DNA of 12,041 nt from contig SKNP01000360.1 in NCBI GenBank assembly GCA_007120485.1, positions 1 to 12,041 on the forward strand. Reading direction: 5' to 3'. Below the pieces are notes generated by a model. That model was not told the DNA's origin. It saw only the letters and a program-made list of their open reading frames with translations, and did no database searches. This DNA comes from Nitriliruptoraceae bacterium (GTDB taxonomy: Bacteria; Actinomycetota; Nitriliruptoria; Nitriliruptorales; Nitriliruptoraceae). Shown one piece after another: positions 5,826 to 12,041 of this stretch. The first letter of the stretch is position 1, and each line of letters begins with the position of its first letter. The position numbers and the translations under genes are program-made.

Positions 5826-6659
5826 ATGAGGGAGCGGCCGGTGGCGGCCAAGCGGGTACGGATGACCTCCCAGGAACGCCGGGAGCAGCTGATCGGTGTC
5901 GCCCGCTCGGTGTTCGCCGCCAAGGGCTACCAGGCCACCGCGATCGAGGAGATCGCCGAACGTGCCGAGGTGTCCAAGCCGATCGTCTACCAGCATTTCG
6001 GTGGCAAGGAGGGCCTGTACGCGGTCGTGGTCGACCGCGAGGTCCAGCGGCTGACCGGCTCCATCGTCAGCGCGTTCGATGCGCCCACGCCACGGCTGAT
6101 CGCCGAGTACGGCGCGGACGCCTTCCTGCGCTACATCGAGGAACACGAGGAGGGGTTCCGCGTCCTGATCCGCGACGCGCCGGTCGGCATGACCAGCGGC
6201 AGCTTCGCCAGCGTCCTCTCCGACGTGGCCGTCCGGGCCGAGCGGACGCTCGCCGAGGAGTTCGAGCGGCGCGGGTTCGACGTCTCCGCCGCCCCCATGT
6301 ACGGGTTGATGCTGGTCGGTGCGGTCGCGTTGGTCGGCGAGTGGTGGCTCGAGCACCGCTCGCTTCCTCGTGAGCAGGTCGCGGCGCACGTGGTCAACCT
6401 GCTCTACAACGGCCTGCACGACCTCGAGGCGCAGCCGACCACCCGTTCCCTCGGCCGCCGACGACCGTCCGAGGCCGCCGACACGGATGGTGCCGGGGTC
6501 GACGCCAGCACGCCGCCCGAGACCCCGATCGGCGATGCCGCCGCTGCGACCGCCGACACCGACAACGACGCCGACACCGCCGACACCGCCGGCACCGACG
6601 CCGCCGACGCCGCCGACACCGCCGACACCGCCGACACCGACCAGGAGTACCCCGGATGA
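5826..6659 (+). CDS. TetR/AcrR family transcriptional regulator with repetitive acidic tail
   Basis: This is a 277-residue one-component regulator. The N-terminal DNA-binding domain is typical: ERREQLIGVARSVFAAKGY (17-35), then the helix-turn-helix TAIEEIAERAEVSKPIVYQHF (38-58) and GGKEGLY (59-65). Residues about 75-205 form the helical ligand-binding and dimerisation region; the ligand cannot be predicted. From about 213 the protein continues into an unusual low-complexity tail rich in Ala, Asp and Thr (241-272), which makes it longer than the usual 190-220 residues. ATG 5826 is chosen over an in-frame ATG at 5862, which would leave only nine residues before the domain; GGGG at 5816-5819 is a weak ribosome site. 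Its TGA overlaps the next gene's ATG (ATGA), so it is translationally coupled to the aminotransferase. Probable autoregulated local repressor. Confidence 0.9.
   Translation: MRERPVAAKRVRMTSQERREQLIGVARSVFAAKGYQATAIEEIAERAEVSKPIVYQHFGGKEGLYAVVVDREVQRLTGSIVSAFDAPTPRLIAEYGADAFLRYIEEHEEGFRVLIRDAPVGMTSGSFASVLSDVAVRAERTLAEEFERRGFDVSAAPMYGLMLVGAVALVGEWWLEHRSLPREQVAAHVVNLLYNGLHDLEAQPTTRSLGRRRPSEAADTDGAGVDASTPPETPIGDAAAATADTDNDADTADTAGTDAADAADTADTADTDQEYPG
6546..6641 (+). repeat. Intragenic 9-bp-type repeat encoding the ADT-rich tail of the TetR protein
   Basis: About ten variants of the codon triplet GCCGACACC (Ala-Asp-Thr), with GCCGACGCC and ACCGACGCC forms mixed in, run to within two bases of the AGGAG site of the next gene. 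Such in-frame microsatellite-like DNA changes copy number by slippage without breaking the frame, so tail length may vary between strains. Confidence 0.85.
6643..6647 (+). promoter_or_regulatory. Ribosome binding site of the aminotransferase gene inside tetR
   Basis: AGGAG lies 8 nt before the ATG at 6656 and is within the last codons of the TetR gene, directly after the repeat tail. It fixes the aminotransferase start at the ATGA overlap. Confidence 0.75.
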
Positions 6660-7894
6660 GCGTCCGCGCCCCCTACCTCGCTGCCCGGCTGCAGGGGTTC
6701 GGCACCACCATCTTCAGCGAGATGACCGCGCTCGCGGTCGCTCACGACGCGGTCAACCTCGGGCAGGGCTTCCCCGACGAGAACCCGCCGCAGGCCGCGC
6801 TCGACGCCGCCAAGGCCGCCATGGACGCCGGCCACAACCAGTACGCGCCGGGGCCGGGCGTGCCCGTCCTGCGTCAGGCGATCGCCGACCACCAGCAGCG
6901 GGTCCACGGCCTCACGTTCGACCCCGACGACGAGGTGACCGTCACCTTCGGCGCCACCGAAGCCGTCGCCGCCACGATCCTGGCGTTGTGCGAGGTCGGT
7001 GACGAGGTGGTGGTGCTCGAACCCACCTACGACGCCTACACCGCCGTGATCGCGATGGCGGGGGCGGTGGAGCGGCGGGTGGCGCTGACCCCGCCCGCTC
7101 CCGTGGACGTCTGGGCCGGTCCTGACCCGGACGGTGGCGGTTCCGCGAGCGAGCTGGACGCGTGGCACCTCGACGTCGATCGTCTGGCCGCCGCGATCGG
7201 GCCGCGGACCCGGGTGCTGCTCCTCAACTCGCCGCACAACCCGACCGGGACGGTGCTGGACGCTGCCACGTTGGACGCGATCGCGGCGTTGTGCGTCGAG
7301 CACGACCTGATCGCCGTGACCGACGAGGTGTACGAGCACCTGGTCTACGACGGCGAGCACCTGCCGTTGGCGACCCGTGCGGGGATGCGGGAGCGGACGG
7401 TGACGATCTCCTCGGCGGGCAAGACGTTCTCGTGCACCGGGTGGAAGACCGGGTGGGCGTGCGCGTCGCCGGCGTTGAGTTCGGCGTTGCGGACCACCAA
7501 GCAGTTCCTGTCCTTCGCCGGTGGAACGCCGCTGCAGCACGGGGTCGCGGCCGCGCTGGAAGCCGGCCCATCGTTGACCGACCGGGTCGGGGCGTTGCAT
7601 CGGCAGCGTCGGGACCTGCTGGTCGACGGGCTGCTGGAGCTCGGGGTGCCGACGACCCGGTCGGCGGGCACGTACTTCGTCACCGGTGACCTGTCGGCGG
7701 TCGGGTTCGACGACGGTGAGGCGTTCTGCCGCCAGGCACCGGAGGCGTTCGGCGTGGCCGCGGTGCCGGTGTCGGCGTTCGTGCGGGATGCGGCACCGGT
7801 GCGGTCGCTGGTGCGGTTCGCCATCTGCAAGGACGACGCGGTACTCGCCGACGGGCTGGAACGGTTGGCGGGCTTGCGTACCGTGGCGGGGTGA
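6656..7894 (+). CDS. PLP-dependent class I/II aminotransferase (glutamine/methionine transaminase type)
   Basis: This is a 412-residue fold-type I aminotransferase. Landmarks are NLGQGFPD (34-41) near the substrate pocket, NQYAPGPG (61-68), NSPHNPTG (191-198) with PLP-contacting Asn195, DEVYEHLVYD (223-232) with Asp223 and Tyr226, the Schiff-base lysine Lys256 in SSAGKTFSCTGWKTGW (252-267), and carboxylate-binding Arg387 in VRFAICK. The GQGFPD, QYAPGPG and GKTFS-TGWK-GW set is typical of the kynurenine aminotransferase/glutamine transaminase K/YbdL methionine aminotransferase group. A Gly/Asp/Pro-rich insertion (about 148-170) interrupts the large domain and is unusual. The omega-amidase-like gene next door supports glutamine as amino donor and alpha-keto acids such as KMTB as acceptors; this is inferred from context. 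Its start overlaps the TetR stop (ATGA), so it is probably in the same operon. Confidence 0.92.
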   Translation: MSVRAPYLAARLQGFGTTIFSEMTALAVAHDAVNLGQGFPDENPPQAALDAAKAAMDAGHNQYAPGPGVPVLRQAIADHQQRVHGLTFDPDDEVTVTFGATEAVAATILALCEVGDEVVVLEPTYDAYTAVIAMAGAVERRVALTPPAPVDVWAGPDPDGGGSASELDAWHLDVDRLAAAIGPRTRVLLLNSPHNPTGTVLDAATLDAIAALCVEHDLIAVTDEVYEHLVYDGEHLPLATRAGMRERTVTISSAGKTFSCTGWKTGWACASPALSSALRTTKQFLSFAGGTPLQHGVAAALEAGPSLTDRVGALHRQRRDLLVDGLLELGVPTTRSAGTYFVTGDLSAVGFDDGEAFCRQAPEAFGVAAVPVSAFVRDAAPVRSLVRFAICKDDAVLADGLERLAGLRTVAG

Positions 7895-7905
7895 CGGCCC
7901 GCGGT

Positions 7906-7921
7906 CCGGCCGCTGGGCCGG
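7906..7921 (+). other. Hairpin in the aminotransferase-amidase spacer
   Basis: CCGGCC (7906-7911) and GGCCGG (7916-7921) form a perfect 6-bp stem around a GCTG loop, in the 91-bp spacer after the aminotransferase stop (7892-7894). No T-tract follows. It could attenuate transcription or protect an mRNA end, lowering amidase expression relative to the upstream genes, but GC background makes chance pairing common. Confidence 0.35.
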
Positions 7922-7985
7922 CCGGCTGTCATCGCGCGGCGGTGGTCGGACCGGGCCACCGTGGGACCGACGCAGGAGGACCACG

Positions 7986-8759
7986 ATGAAGATCGCCGCC
8001 GTCCAGCACGACATCCACTGGGAGGATCGCGACGCCACGCTTGCGCACCTCGAGCCGCAGGTCGCGCGAGCCGCGGCGACCGGCGCCCGGCTGGTGGCGC
8101 TGACGGAGATGTTCGCCACCGGGTTCTCGATGAAGACCCACCTCACCGCGGAAGCCGAGGATGGCCCGACCGCCACCTGGCTGCGCAAGCAGGCGGTCGA
8201 CCACGACGTGTGGCTCGCCGCCTCGATCCCGCTGCAACCCTCCTCGGGCAGCGAGGAGGACCGCCCCACCAACTCGCTGCTGTTGACCGGCCCCGACGGC
8301 ACCGAGCACCGCTACGACAAGATCTTCCCGTTCTCCTACGCCGGCGAGCACGAACGCTTCCGTGGCGGGGACCGCGAGGTCGTCGTCGAGGTGGAAGGGG
8401 TCCGGCTCGGCCTGTCGGTCTGTTACGACCTGCGCTTCGCCGACCTGTACTGGCACCGCGCCGCGGACGTCGACGCGGAGCTGATCGTCGCCAACTGGCC
8501 GGCGCCGCGCCGCAACCACTGGCGCACCCTCTGCGAGGCCCGCGCGATCGAGAACCAGTGCTACGTGGTTGCGGTCAACCGGGTCGGTCGCGGCGGCAAC
8601 GAACTGGACTACGCCGGTGACAGCCGCATCGTCGACCCGATGGGCGAGGTCGTGGCCAGCGCCGCCGGGATCGAGACGATCCTCACCGCCGACCTCGACG
8701 TCGAGGTGGTCCGCTCGGCCAGGGAACGCTTCCCGTTCCAGGCCGACCGCCGGACCTGA
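7986..8759 (+). CDS. Carbon-nitrogen hydrolase, omega-amidase (YafV/Nit2-like)
   Basis: This 257-residue enzyme belongs to the nitrilase superfamily. The catalytic Glu-Lys-Cys triad is clear: Glu41 in LTEMFATGFS (39-48), Lys112 in RYDKIFPFSYAGE (109-121) and Cys146 in VCYDLRF (145-151). NWPAPRRNHWRTLCEARAIEN (170-190), the VAVNRVG stretch (195-201) and YAGDS (209-213) are hallmarks of the YafV/Nit2 branch, which hydrolyses alpha-ketoglutaramate (and its methionine-salvage analogues) to the keto acid and ammonia. The usual length is about 250-275. The ATG start has an excellent site, AGGAGG (7974-7979), 6 nt upstream. The neighbouring aminotransferase makes the coupled glutamine transaminase/omega-amidase route the best hypothesis: the amidase removes alpha-ketoglutaramate and pulls the transamination forward. 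Cytosolic. Another small-amide hydrolase activity remains possible. Confidence 0.92.
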   Translation: MKIAAVQHDIHWEDRDATLAHLEPQVARAAATGARLVALTEMFATGFSMKTHLTAEAEDGPTATWLRKQAVDHDVWLAASIPLQPSSGSEEDRPTNSLLLTGPDGTEHRYDKIFPFSYAGEHERFRGGDREVVVEVEGVRLGLSVCYDLRFADLYWHRAADVDAELIVANWPAPRRNHWRTLCEARAIENQCYVVAVNRVGRGGNELDYAGDSRIVDPMGEVVASAAGIETILTADLDVEVVRSARERFPFQADRRT

Positions 8760-8761
8760 CC

Positions 8762-8791
8762 CGCCGCGGTCCGTGACCCGGCCGTGCGGCG
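8762..8791 (+). terminator. Possible stem-loop terminator after the amidase gene
   Basis: CGCCGC (8762-8767) pairs with GCGGCG (8786-8791) across an 18-nt loop, starting 2 nt after the amidase stop codon. It lacks a T-tract, and in this base composition it could be fortuitous. The position at the end of the tetR-aminotransferase-amidase unit is the main argument. The rest of the spacer to 8950 holds only the promoter of the next gene. Confidence 0.3.
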
Positions 8792-8896
8792 TGGGACAGT
8801 GCCGTGATGGTGCCGTGCTGCGTCGTGCAGGACCGCGGGCGTCTGCGTCGACATGGTTGGCTGGTGTGACGCCCGTCGGCCGAGGTGCACCGTCGG

Positions 8897-8902
8897 TAGG
8901 GT
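8897..8902 (+). promoter_or_regulatory. Candidate -10 box for the first zinc-ribbon/propeller gene
   Basis: TAGGGT, preceded by CGG as in the TetR promoter, lies 48 bp before the GTG at 8951. No recognisable -35 hexamer is found 16-18 bp upstream. The expected leader is about 40 nt and contains GGAGGG (8941-8946), which sets the GTG start. Confidence 0.45.
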
Positions 8903-8950
8903 GGCGACGCGAGGACGTGGGGAGCGTGCACGCTCGATGGGGAGGGCTCG

Positions 8951-10594
8951 GTGCCGGATCGGCGCTGTCCGACGTGCGAGACGTCGGTCTCGCAACGCCA
9001 CGCCCGGTACTGCCCGGCCTGCGGCGAGTCGTTGTCACCGTCGGGACCGGTGCCGTCGGCGACCGGCGAGATCGACGACACCGCATCCACGACCGCCACG
9101 GCAACCTCCGGTCGCCGTCGGCCACCTTGGTGGGCCGTCGCCGGGATCGTGGTGCTCGTGGGAGGCGGCGTGGTCGCGGTCGGGGCCGGGACCGAGCCGT
9201 TCTCCGCCCTGCCGGAGGATCGCGACGACGTCGATCTGCCGGCGGTCGACGAACTCGAAGACCAGCTGACCGCCGCGGCTGTGCCCGATGGAGACTGCGA
9301 ACCCGACGGGTGTGCACGCTGGCGGACGGAGGCCGGCAGCGGCGACACGCTCGTCGTCGGTGACCGCATCCTGCACCATGCGGGCACGGAGCTGTCGGTG
9401 TTCGATGCGGCCAGCGGTGATCGCCTCGCCCGCGCCGAGACCCAGCTGTCCGCAGGGTCGGTGCAGCCGCAGCTCGCCGGTCCCGGCGAGGATGGCCAGG
9501 GCCCGGGTGTGATCCTGGGCGGCCTCGCCGGGACGGAGGTCCGCGACGTTGCCGATGGTGCCCTGCGGTGGGCGGTCGAGGATGCACAGGGGCCGATGCC
9601 GCCGGTCGTGCACGACGACGTCGTCCTGGTGGCTGACGAGGTCGCTGACGAGGCTCCACCCGGCTGGAGGATCCGTGCGCTGGCGCTGGCTGACGGGGAG
9701 GAACGGTTCACGGTGGACGATGCCTGGGGTGGGCCTCACGCTGGCATCGTCGTCCAACGTGAAGAGGAGGACGAACTACGCCTGATCGATGCGGCGACCG
9801 GCGAGGTCGGCCTGGCCATCGAGCCCCAGGAGTTCCACGGAGCAGCGGACGGCCGGGTCGGGTTGATGATCGAGGGCGAGCTGACCGTGCTCACCTGGCC
9901 GGACCTGGAGGAACTCGGGCGGTTCCCGGACGATCCGCAAGCCCCCGTGCGTTTCGTCGGCGGGTTGGTCGTCGACGCGCACCCGCCCGAGGAGGACGCC
10001 CCGGCCGGCGAGGATGGGCTCGCGTCGATCGAGGCAGCGCCGCCGATGGACCCGTTCGGGGCGGCCCCACGCGACGTCATCGACCCGGTGAGCGGCGAGG
10101 TGTTGGCGGAGCTCGATGGAGGACAGCCGCTGGGCTCCGCTCCGGACGGTGACGGTGTGTTGGTGCTCGACGACCAGGGGTCGAGCGTCGTGGTCTCGCA
10201 GCGGGATACGTCGTGGTCGCTCCAGTGGAGGACCGAGCTGGCGTTCGAGCGGCCGGAGGACGCGGTGCTGCAGATCGTCGGGGCCGCGGACGGTCAGTTC
10301 GCCGTCGCCACGGTGGTCGAGGGCGAGATCGTTCAGCGCTTGCCGTTCCGGGCCCGAGGTGGTGTGCCGGCGTTGCCGCCGGACCTCGGTGGTGAGGTCT
10401 CGGACCCGACGGTCGCCGTGGCGATGGATGACCTGACCATGGTGCGTTCACCCGACGTGACCGAGCTGCGGGGCAGCGCAGGCGCGGTCCGGTTCGGTGG
10501 GCCGGCCGATCTGGTCCACCCGGCGGACCCGTTGCTGGTCCGCGTCGACGGCGATCTGGTCGCCGTCGATGAGGATCTGGTCCGCAGGCCCTGA
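8951..10594 (+). CDS. Zinc-ribbon, single-TM, beta-propeller-like protein (paralogue 1)
   Basis: The 547-residue product starts with a rubredoxin-like zinc ribbon, CPTC-x11-CPACG (Cys6, 9, 21, 24). A polar linker and basic RRR (55-57) precede one hydrophobic segment (about 60-80), giving a cytoplasmic N-terminus and an outside C-terminus by the positive-inside rule. An acidic linker leads to CEPDGC (116-121), probably a disulfide. Residues about 125-545 contain repeated Val-rich strands and PQQ-propeller-like D-A-A-S/T-G-[DE] turns, for example FDAASGDRLARAE, RWAVED, IDAATGEVGLAIE and IDPVSGEVLAELD, so an extracytoplasmic WD/PQQ-like propeller is likely. No catalytic motif is seen. GTG 8951 has GGAGGG 4 nt upstream; an ATG at 8937 is out of frame. 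A related gene follows directly. Function unknown; sensing or scaffolding across the membrane is a guess. Confidence 0.85.
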   Translation: MPDRRCPTCETSVSQRHARYCPACGESLSPSGPVPSATGEIDDTASTTATATSGRRRPPWWAVAGIVVLVGGGVVAVGAGTEPFSALPEDRDDVDLPAVDELEDQLTAAAVPDGDCEPDGCARWRTEAGSGDTLVVGDRILHHAGTELSVFDAASGDRLARAETQLSAGSVQPQLAGPGEDGQGPGVILGGLAGTEVRDVADGALRWAVEDAQGPMPPVVHDDVVLVADEVADEAPPGWRIRALALADGEERFTVDDAWGGPHAGIVVQREEEDELRLIDAATGEVGLAIEPQEFHGAADGRVGLMIEGELTVLTWPDLEELGRFPDDPQAPVRFVGGLVVDAHPPEEDAPAGEDGLASIEAAPPMDPFGAAPRDVIDPVSGEVLAELDGGQPLGSAPDGDGVLVLDDQGSSVVVSQRDTSWSLQWRTELAFERPEDAVLQIVGAADGQFAVATVVEGEIVQRLPFRARGGVPALPPDLGGEVSDPTVAVAMDDLTMVRSPDVTELRGSAGAVRFGGPADLVHPADPLLVRVDGDLVAVDEDLVRRP

Positions 10595-10598
10595 CGCC

Positions 10599-10621
10599 GG
10601 CACACGGCCCGACGTTGTGCC
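10599..10621 (+). terminator. Stem-loop after paralogue 1, possible terminator
   Basis: GGCACA (10599-10604) pairs perfectly with TGTGCC (10616-10621) around an 11-nt loop, starting 4 nt after the stop codon (10592-10594). There is no T-tract. Its position just behind a stop codon and ahead of a separate promoter fits an actinobacterial terminator without a U-run. Confidence 0.4.
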
Positions 10622-10669
10622 AGAGCGTGGCAGGGCGTGGGAAGTGTGCGCACGTCGGTTCACATCTGG

Positions 10670-10703
10670 GCGTGGATGCCCACGCTCGTGCCCCGATGCG
10701 GGG
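10670..10703 (+). other. Two adjacent hairpins with ATG-containing loops upstream of paralogue 2
   Basis: GCGTGG-ATGC-CCACGC (10670-10685) and CCCCG-ATG-CGGGG (10691-10703) are perfect stems 5 bp apart, ending 13 bp before the TAGCCT -10 box. As DNA dyads they cover the -35 area and could be operators. As RNA they could terminate read-through from paralogue 1. The 150-bp spacer 10595-10744 holds no gene. Confidence 0.4.
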
Positions 10704-10716
10704 TCCGGCTGGGCGG

Positions 10717-10722
10717 TAGCCT
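10717..10722 (+). promoter_or_regulatory. Candidate -10 box for the second zinc-ribbon/propeller gene
   Basis: TAGCCT, preceded by GCGG, lies 22 bp before the GTG at 10745. The predicted start near 10729 gives a leader of about 16 nt that is almost entirely the AGGGAGG ribosome site (10734-10740). A separate promoter suggests the two paralogues can be expressed independently. Confidence 0.5.
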
Positions 10723-10744
10723 GGCGTCGCCCGAGGGAGGCCAT

Positions 10745-12041
10745 GTGACGTCGCGACGCTGTCCGGCCTGTGGTGGGACCGTGCGGGACGCTGCGGGTCG
10801 GTTCTGCCCGACCTGCGGGGCGCATCTGGCCGAGGTTCCCGCGGAGGCTCCCGGCGCCTACCGCGGCCACGAGGACGTCGCGGCGGCGCAGTCGGAGGCG
10901 ATGCGTGCGGCCGGCCGGGGTCCCAAGCTGATCGCGCTCGCGGTGCTCGTGATCGGTGGCCTGGCCCTGCTCGGTTCCTGGGCCGACTGGTTCCCGGACC
11001 GGACCCAGGACGCGGCCGGCAGCGACGTCGAGCTCCCGACCGCCGATGATCTGGACGATGGCCAGGGTGAGCCGGCCGACGACCCCCACGACCCTGAGAC
11101 CGCCGAGGACCCGGACGCCGCCGTCGCTGACGATGCCGAACCGGAGCCACGGTGCCGCCCCGACGGCTGCGAGCGGTGGTCCGTCCCGGCCGGACCGGGT
11201 CCGGTGCTGGTCGACGACGGCCGGATCTTCCACCTCGACGCCGGTGAACTGCTGCAGTTCGACGCCGAGAACGGCGACGTCACGTCGTTCGGCCCGTCGG
11301 ACGTTCCGGTGGGTGAGGCCACCGAGATGCTCTTCGTCGAGCGGGCGGAGGGCGACCGGCTGCTGGTCCACGCCGGCGCACGCGTCGAAGCGTGGGATCT
11401 CGCCGAGGGTCAGCGAGCATGGATCAGCGACGGTCACGGCTCGGGTGGGGCGCACGGCGGCGTGGTGCGTGTCGACGAGGACGTGGTCGTCGTCGTGGAG
11501 GTCGATGGTCCGGAGGATCCCGACCGGAAGGTAGCCGCCTACGACACCGCCACGGGGGAGCAGCGTTGGTCGCACGACGGGGTCGTGCTCGGCGCCGCCG
11601 GCCCCATCGTGGTCGAGGAACCCACGGACGGCACGCTCGAGTCCGGCGAGGTGGTGCTCATCGACGCGGCCTCGGGCGAGGTCCGCGTGACGATCGAGCG
11701 TGACCAGTACCGGGGCGGGACCGACGAGCACGTTGCGCTGGTGCAGGACGAGCGGGTCGAGTGGCGCTCGTGGCCGGCCCTAGATGGAGGGACCGACCTC
11801 GGCCCAGCCGACGAGACACCACCGATCGTCAACGGTCACCTCGTGTCCGGGGCGGGAGACGGTGGGATGAGCGCACCGGCCGGCATCGCCGTGGATCAGG
11901 TCAACGAGGTGGTCGACCCATCGGACGGCGGACTCGTCGCCAGCTACGACGAACCGGTCGCGGTCGGGCAGCGTCCCGGCGGCGCCGGTGTCGTCGCGCA
12001 ACGCGACGGCTCGACCGTGACGGTCACGGCGGTGGACGCGA
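10745..12041 (+). CDS. Zinc-ribbon, single-TM, beta-propeller-like protein (paralogue 2, 3' truncated)
   Basis: The frame opens with GTG at 10745 and runs without a stop to the right edge, giving 432 visible residues. Architecture follows the preceding gene: zinc ribbon CPAC-x11-CPTCG with Cys at exactly 6, 9, 21 and 24; one hydrophobic segment (about 61-79) after a basic residue; a long linker very rich in Asp, Glu and Ala (about 85-135); CRPDGC-x-RW (137-145), matching CEPDGC-x-RW of paralogue 1; and propeller-like repeats such as FDAENGDVTSFG, AWDLAEGQRAWIS, AYDTATGEQRWSHDG and LIDAASGEVRVTIE. The start is set by AGGGAGG (10734-10740), 4 nt upstream. The only nearby ATG (10743) reads ATG-TGA and stops at once. 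An in-frame ATG at 10904 would lose the zinc ribbon. Probable tandem duplicate of the upstream gene; function unknown. Confidence 0.85.
   Translation, partial: MTSRRCPACGGTVRDAAGRFCPTCGAHLAEVPAEAPGAYRGHEDVAAAQSEAMRAAGRGPKLIALAVLVIGGLALLGSWADWFPDRTQDAAGSDVELPTADDLDDGQGEPADDPHDPETAEDPDAAVADDAEPEPRCRPDGCERWSVPAGPGPVLVDDGRIFHLDAGELLQFDAENGDVTSFGPSDVPVGEATEMLFVERAEGDRLLVHAGARVEAWDLAEGQRAWISDGHGSGGAHGGVVRVDEDVVVVVEVDGPEDPDRKVAAYDTATGEQRWSHDGVVLGAAGPIVVEEPTDGTLESGEVVLIDAASGEVRVTIERDQYRGGTDEHVALVQDERVEWRSWPALDGGTDLGPADETPPIVNGHLVSGAGDGGMSAPAGIAVDQVNEVVDPSDGGLVASYDEPVAVGQRPGGAGVVAQRDGSTVTVTAVDA

Noticed and set aside
6404..8302. Long minus-strand open frame of 632 codons opposite the aminotransferase and amidase genes
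   Set aside because: Its composition is that of a shadow frame, with no motif, and the opposite strand carries two clearly recognisable enzymes.
7929..9659. Long minus-strand open frame of 576 codons
   Set aside because: It is Arg/Pro-rich shadow across the amidase gene, a promoter region and the zinc-ribbon gene; no conserved motif or ribosome site.
10448..11731. Minus-strand open frame of 427 codons opposite paralogue 2
   Set aside because: The plus strand there encodes a protein with the same ribbon, membrane segment and CxPDGC motif as its neighbour; the minus frame has no such support.

Overview
The window is very GC-rich (well over 70% by eye), with strong G/C bias at third codon positions, GTG starts and TAGGGT/TAGCCT-type -10 boxes. 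This points to a high-GC actinobacterium. The acidic, Asp/Glu-rich proteins would suit a halotolerant lineage such as Nitriliruptoria, but that placement is a guess. Nothing looks like a phage, transposon, CRISPR array or RNA gene.

Layout: (1) 1-1139 (+) is the 3' part of a gene for a HExxH putative zinc peptidase-like protein. It converges on (2) a luciferase-like flavin monooxygenase gene (1289-2347, -), with a 47-bp tandem repeat between them. (3) A divergent intergenic region (2348-2605) carries 15-bp and 11-bp tandem repeats and a consensus -35 promoter. (4) 2606-4663 (+) encodes an unusual fusion of an FHA phosphothreonine-binding domain with a class A FAD-dependent monooxygenase-like domain. 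(5) 4682-5545 (-) is an inositol monophosphatase-family gene, separated from the previous gene by 18 bp that hold a small hairpin. (6) The divergent region 5546-5825 has a 33/34-bp tandem repeat and a TetR promoter with dyad symmetry. (7) A TetR regulator (5826-6659), a class I/II aminotransferase (6656-7894) and a YafV/Nit2-like omega-amidase (7986-8759) form a probable operon. (8) Two tandem paralogues (8951-10594 and 10745 to the window end) share one architecture: cytoplasmic zinc ribbon, one membrane segment, acidic linker, a C-x-P-D-G-C motif and an extracytoplasmic beta-propeller-like region.

Functional reading: the aminotransferase and omega-amidase match the glutamine transaminase/omega-amidase pair. 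In that pair, transamination of an alpha-keto acid (for example the methionine precursor KMTB) by glutamine gives alpha-ketoglutaramate, which the amidase hydrolyses to alpha-ketoglutarate. The TetR gene overlaps the aminotransferase gene by ATGA and probably controls the unit. The most novel items are the FHA-monooxygenase fusion and the zinc-ribbon/propeller pair. The number of unrelated short tandem repeats in the intergenic regions is also notable.
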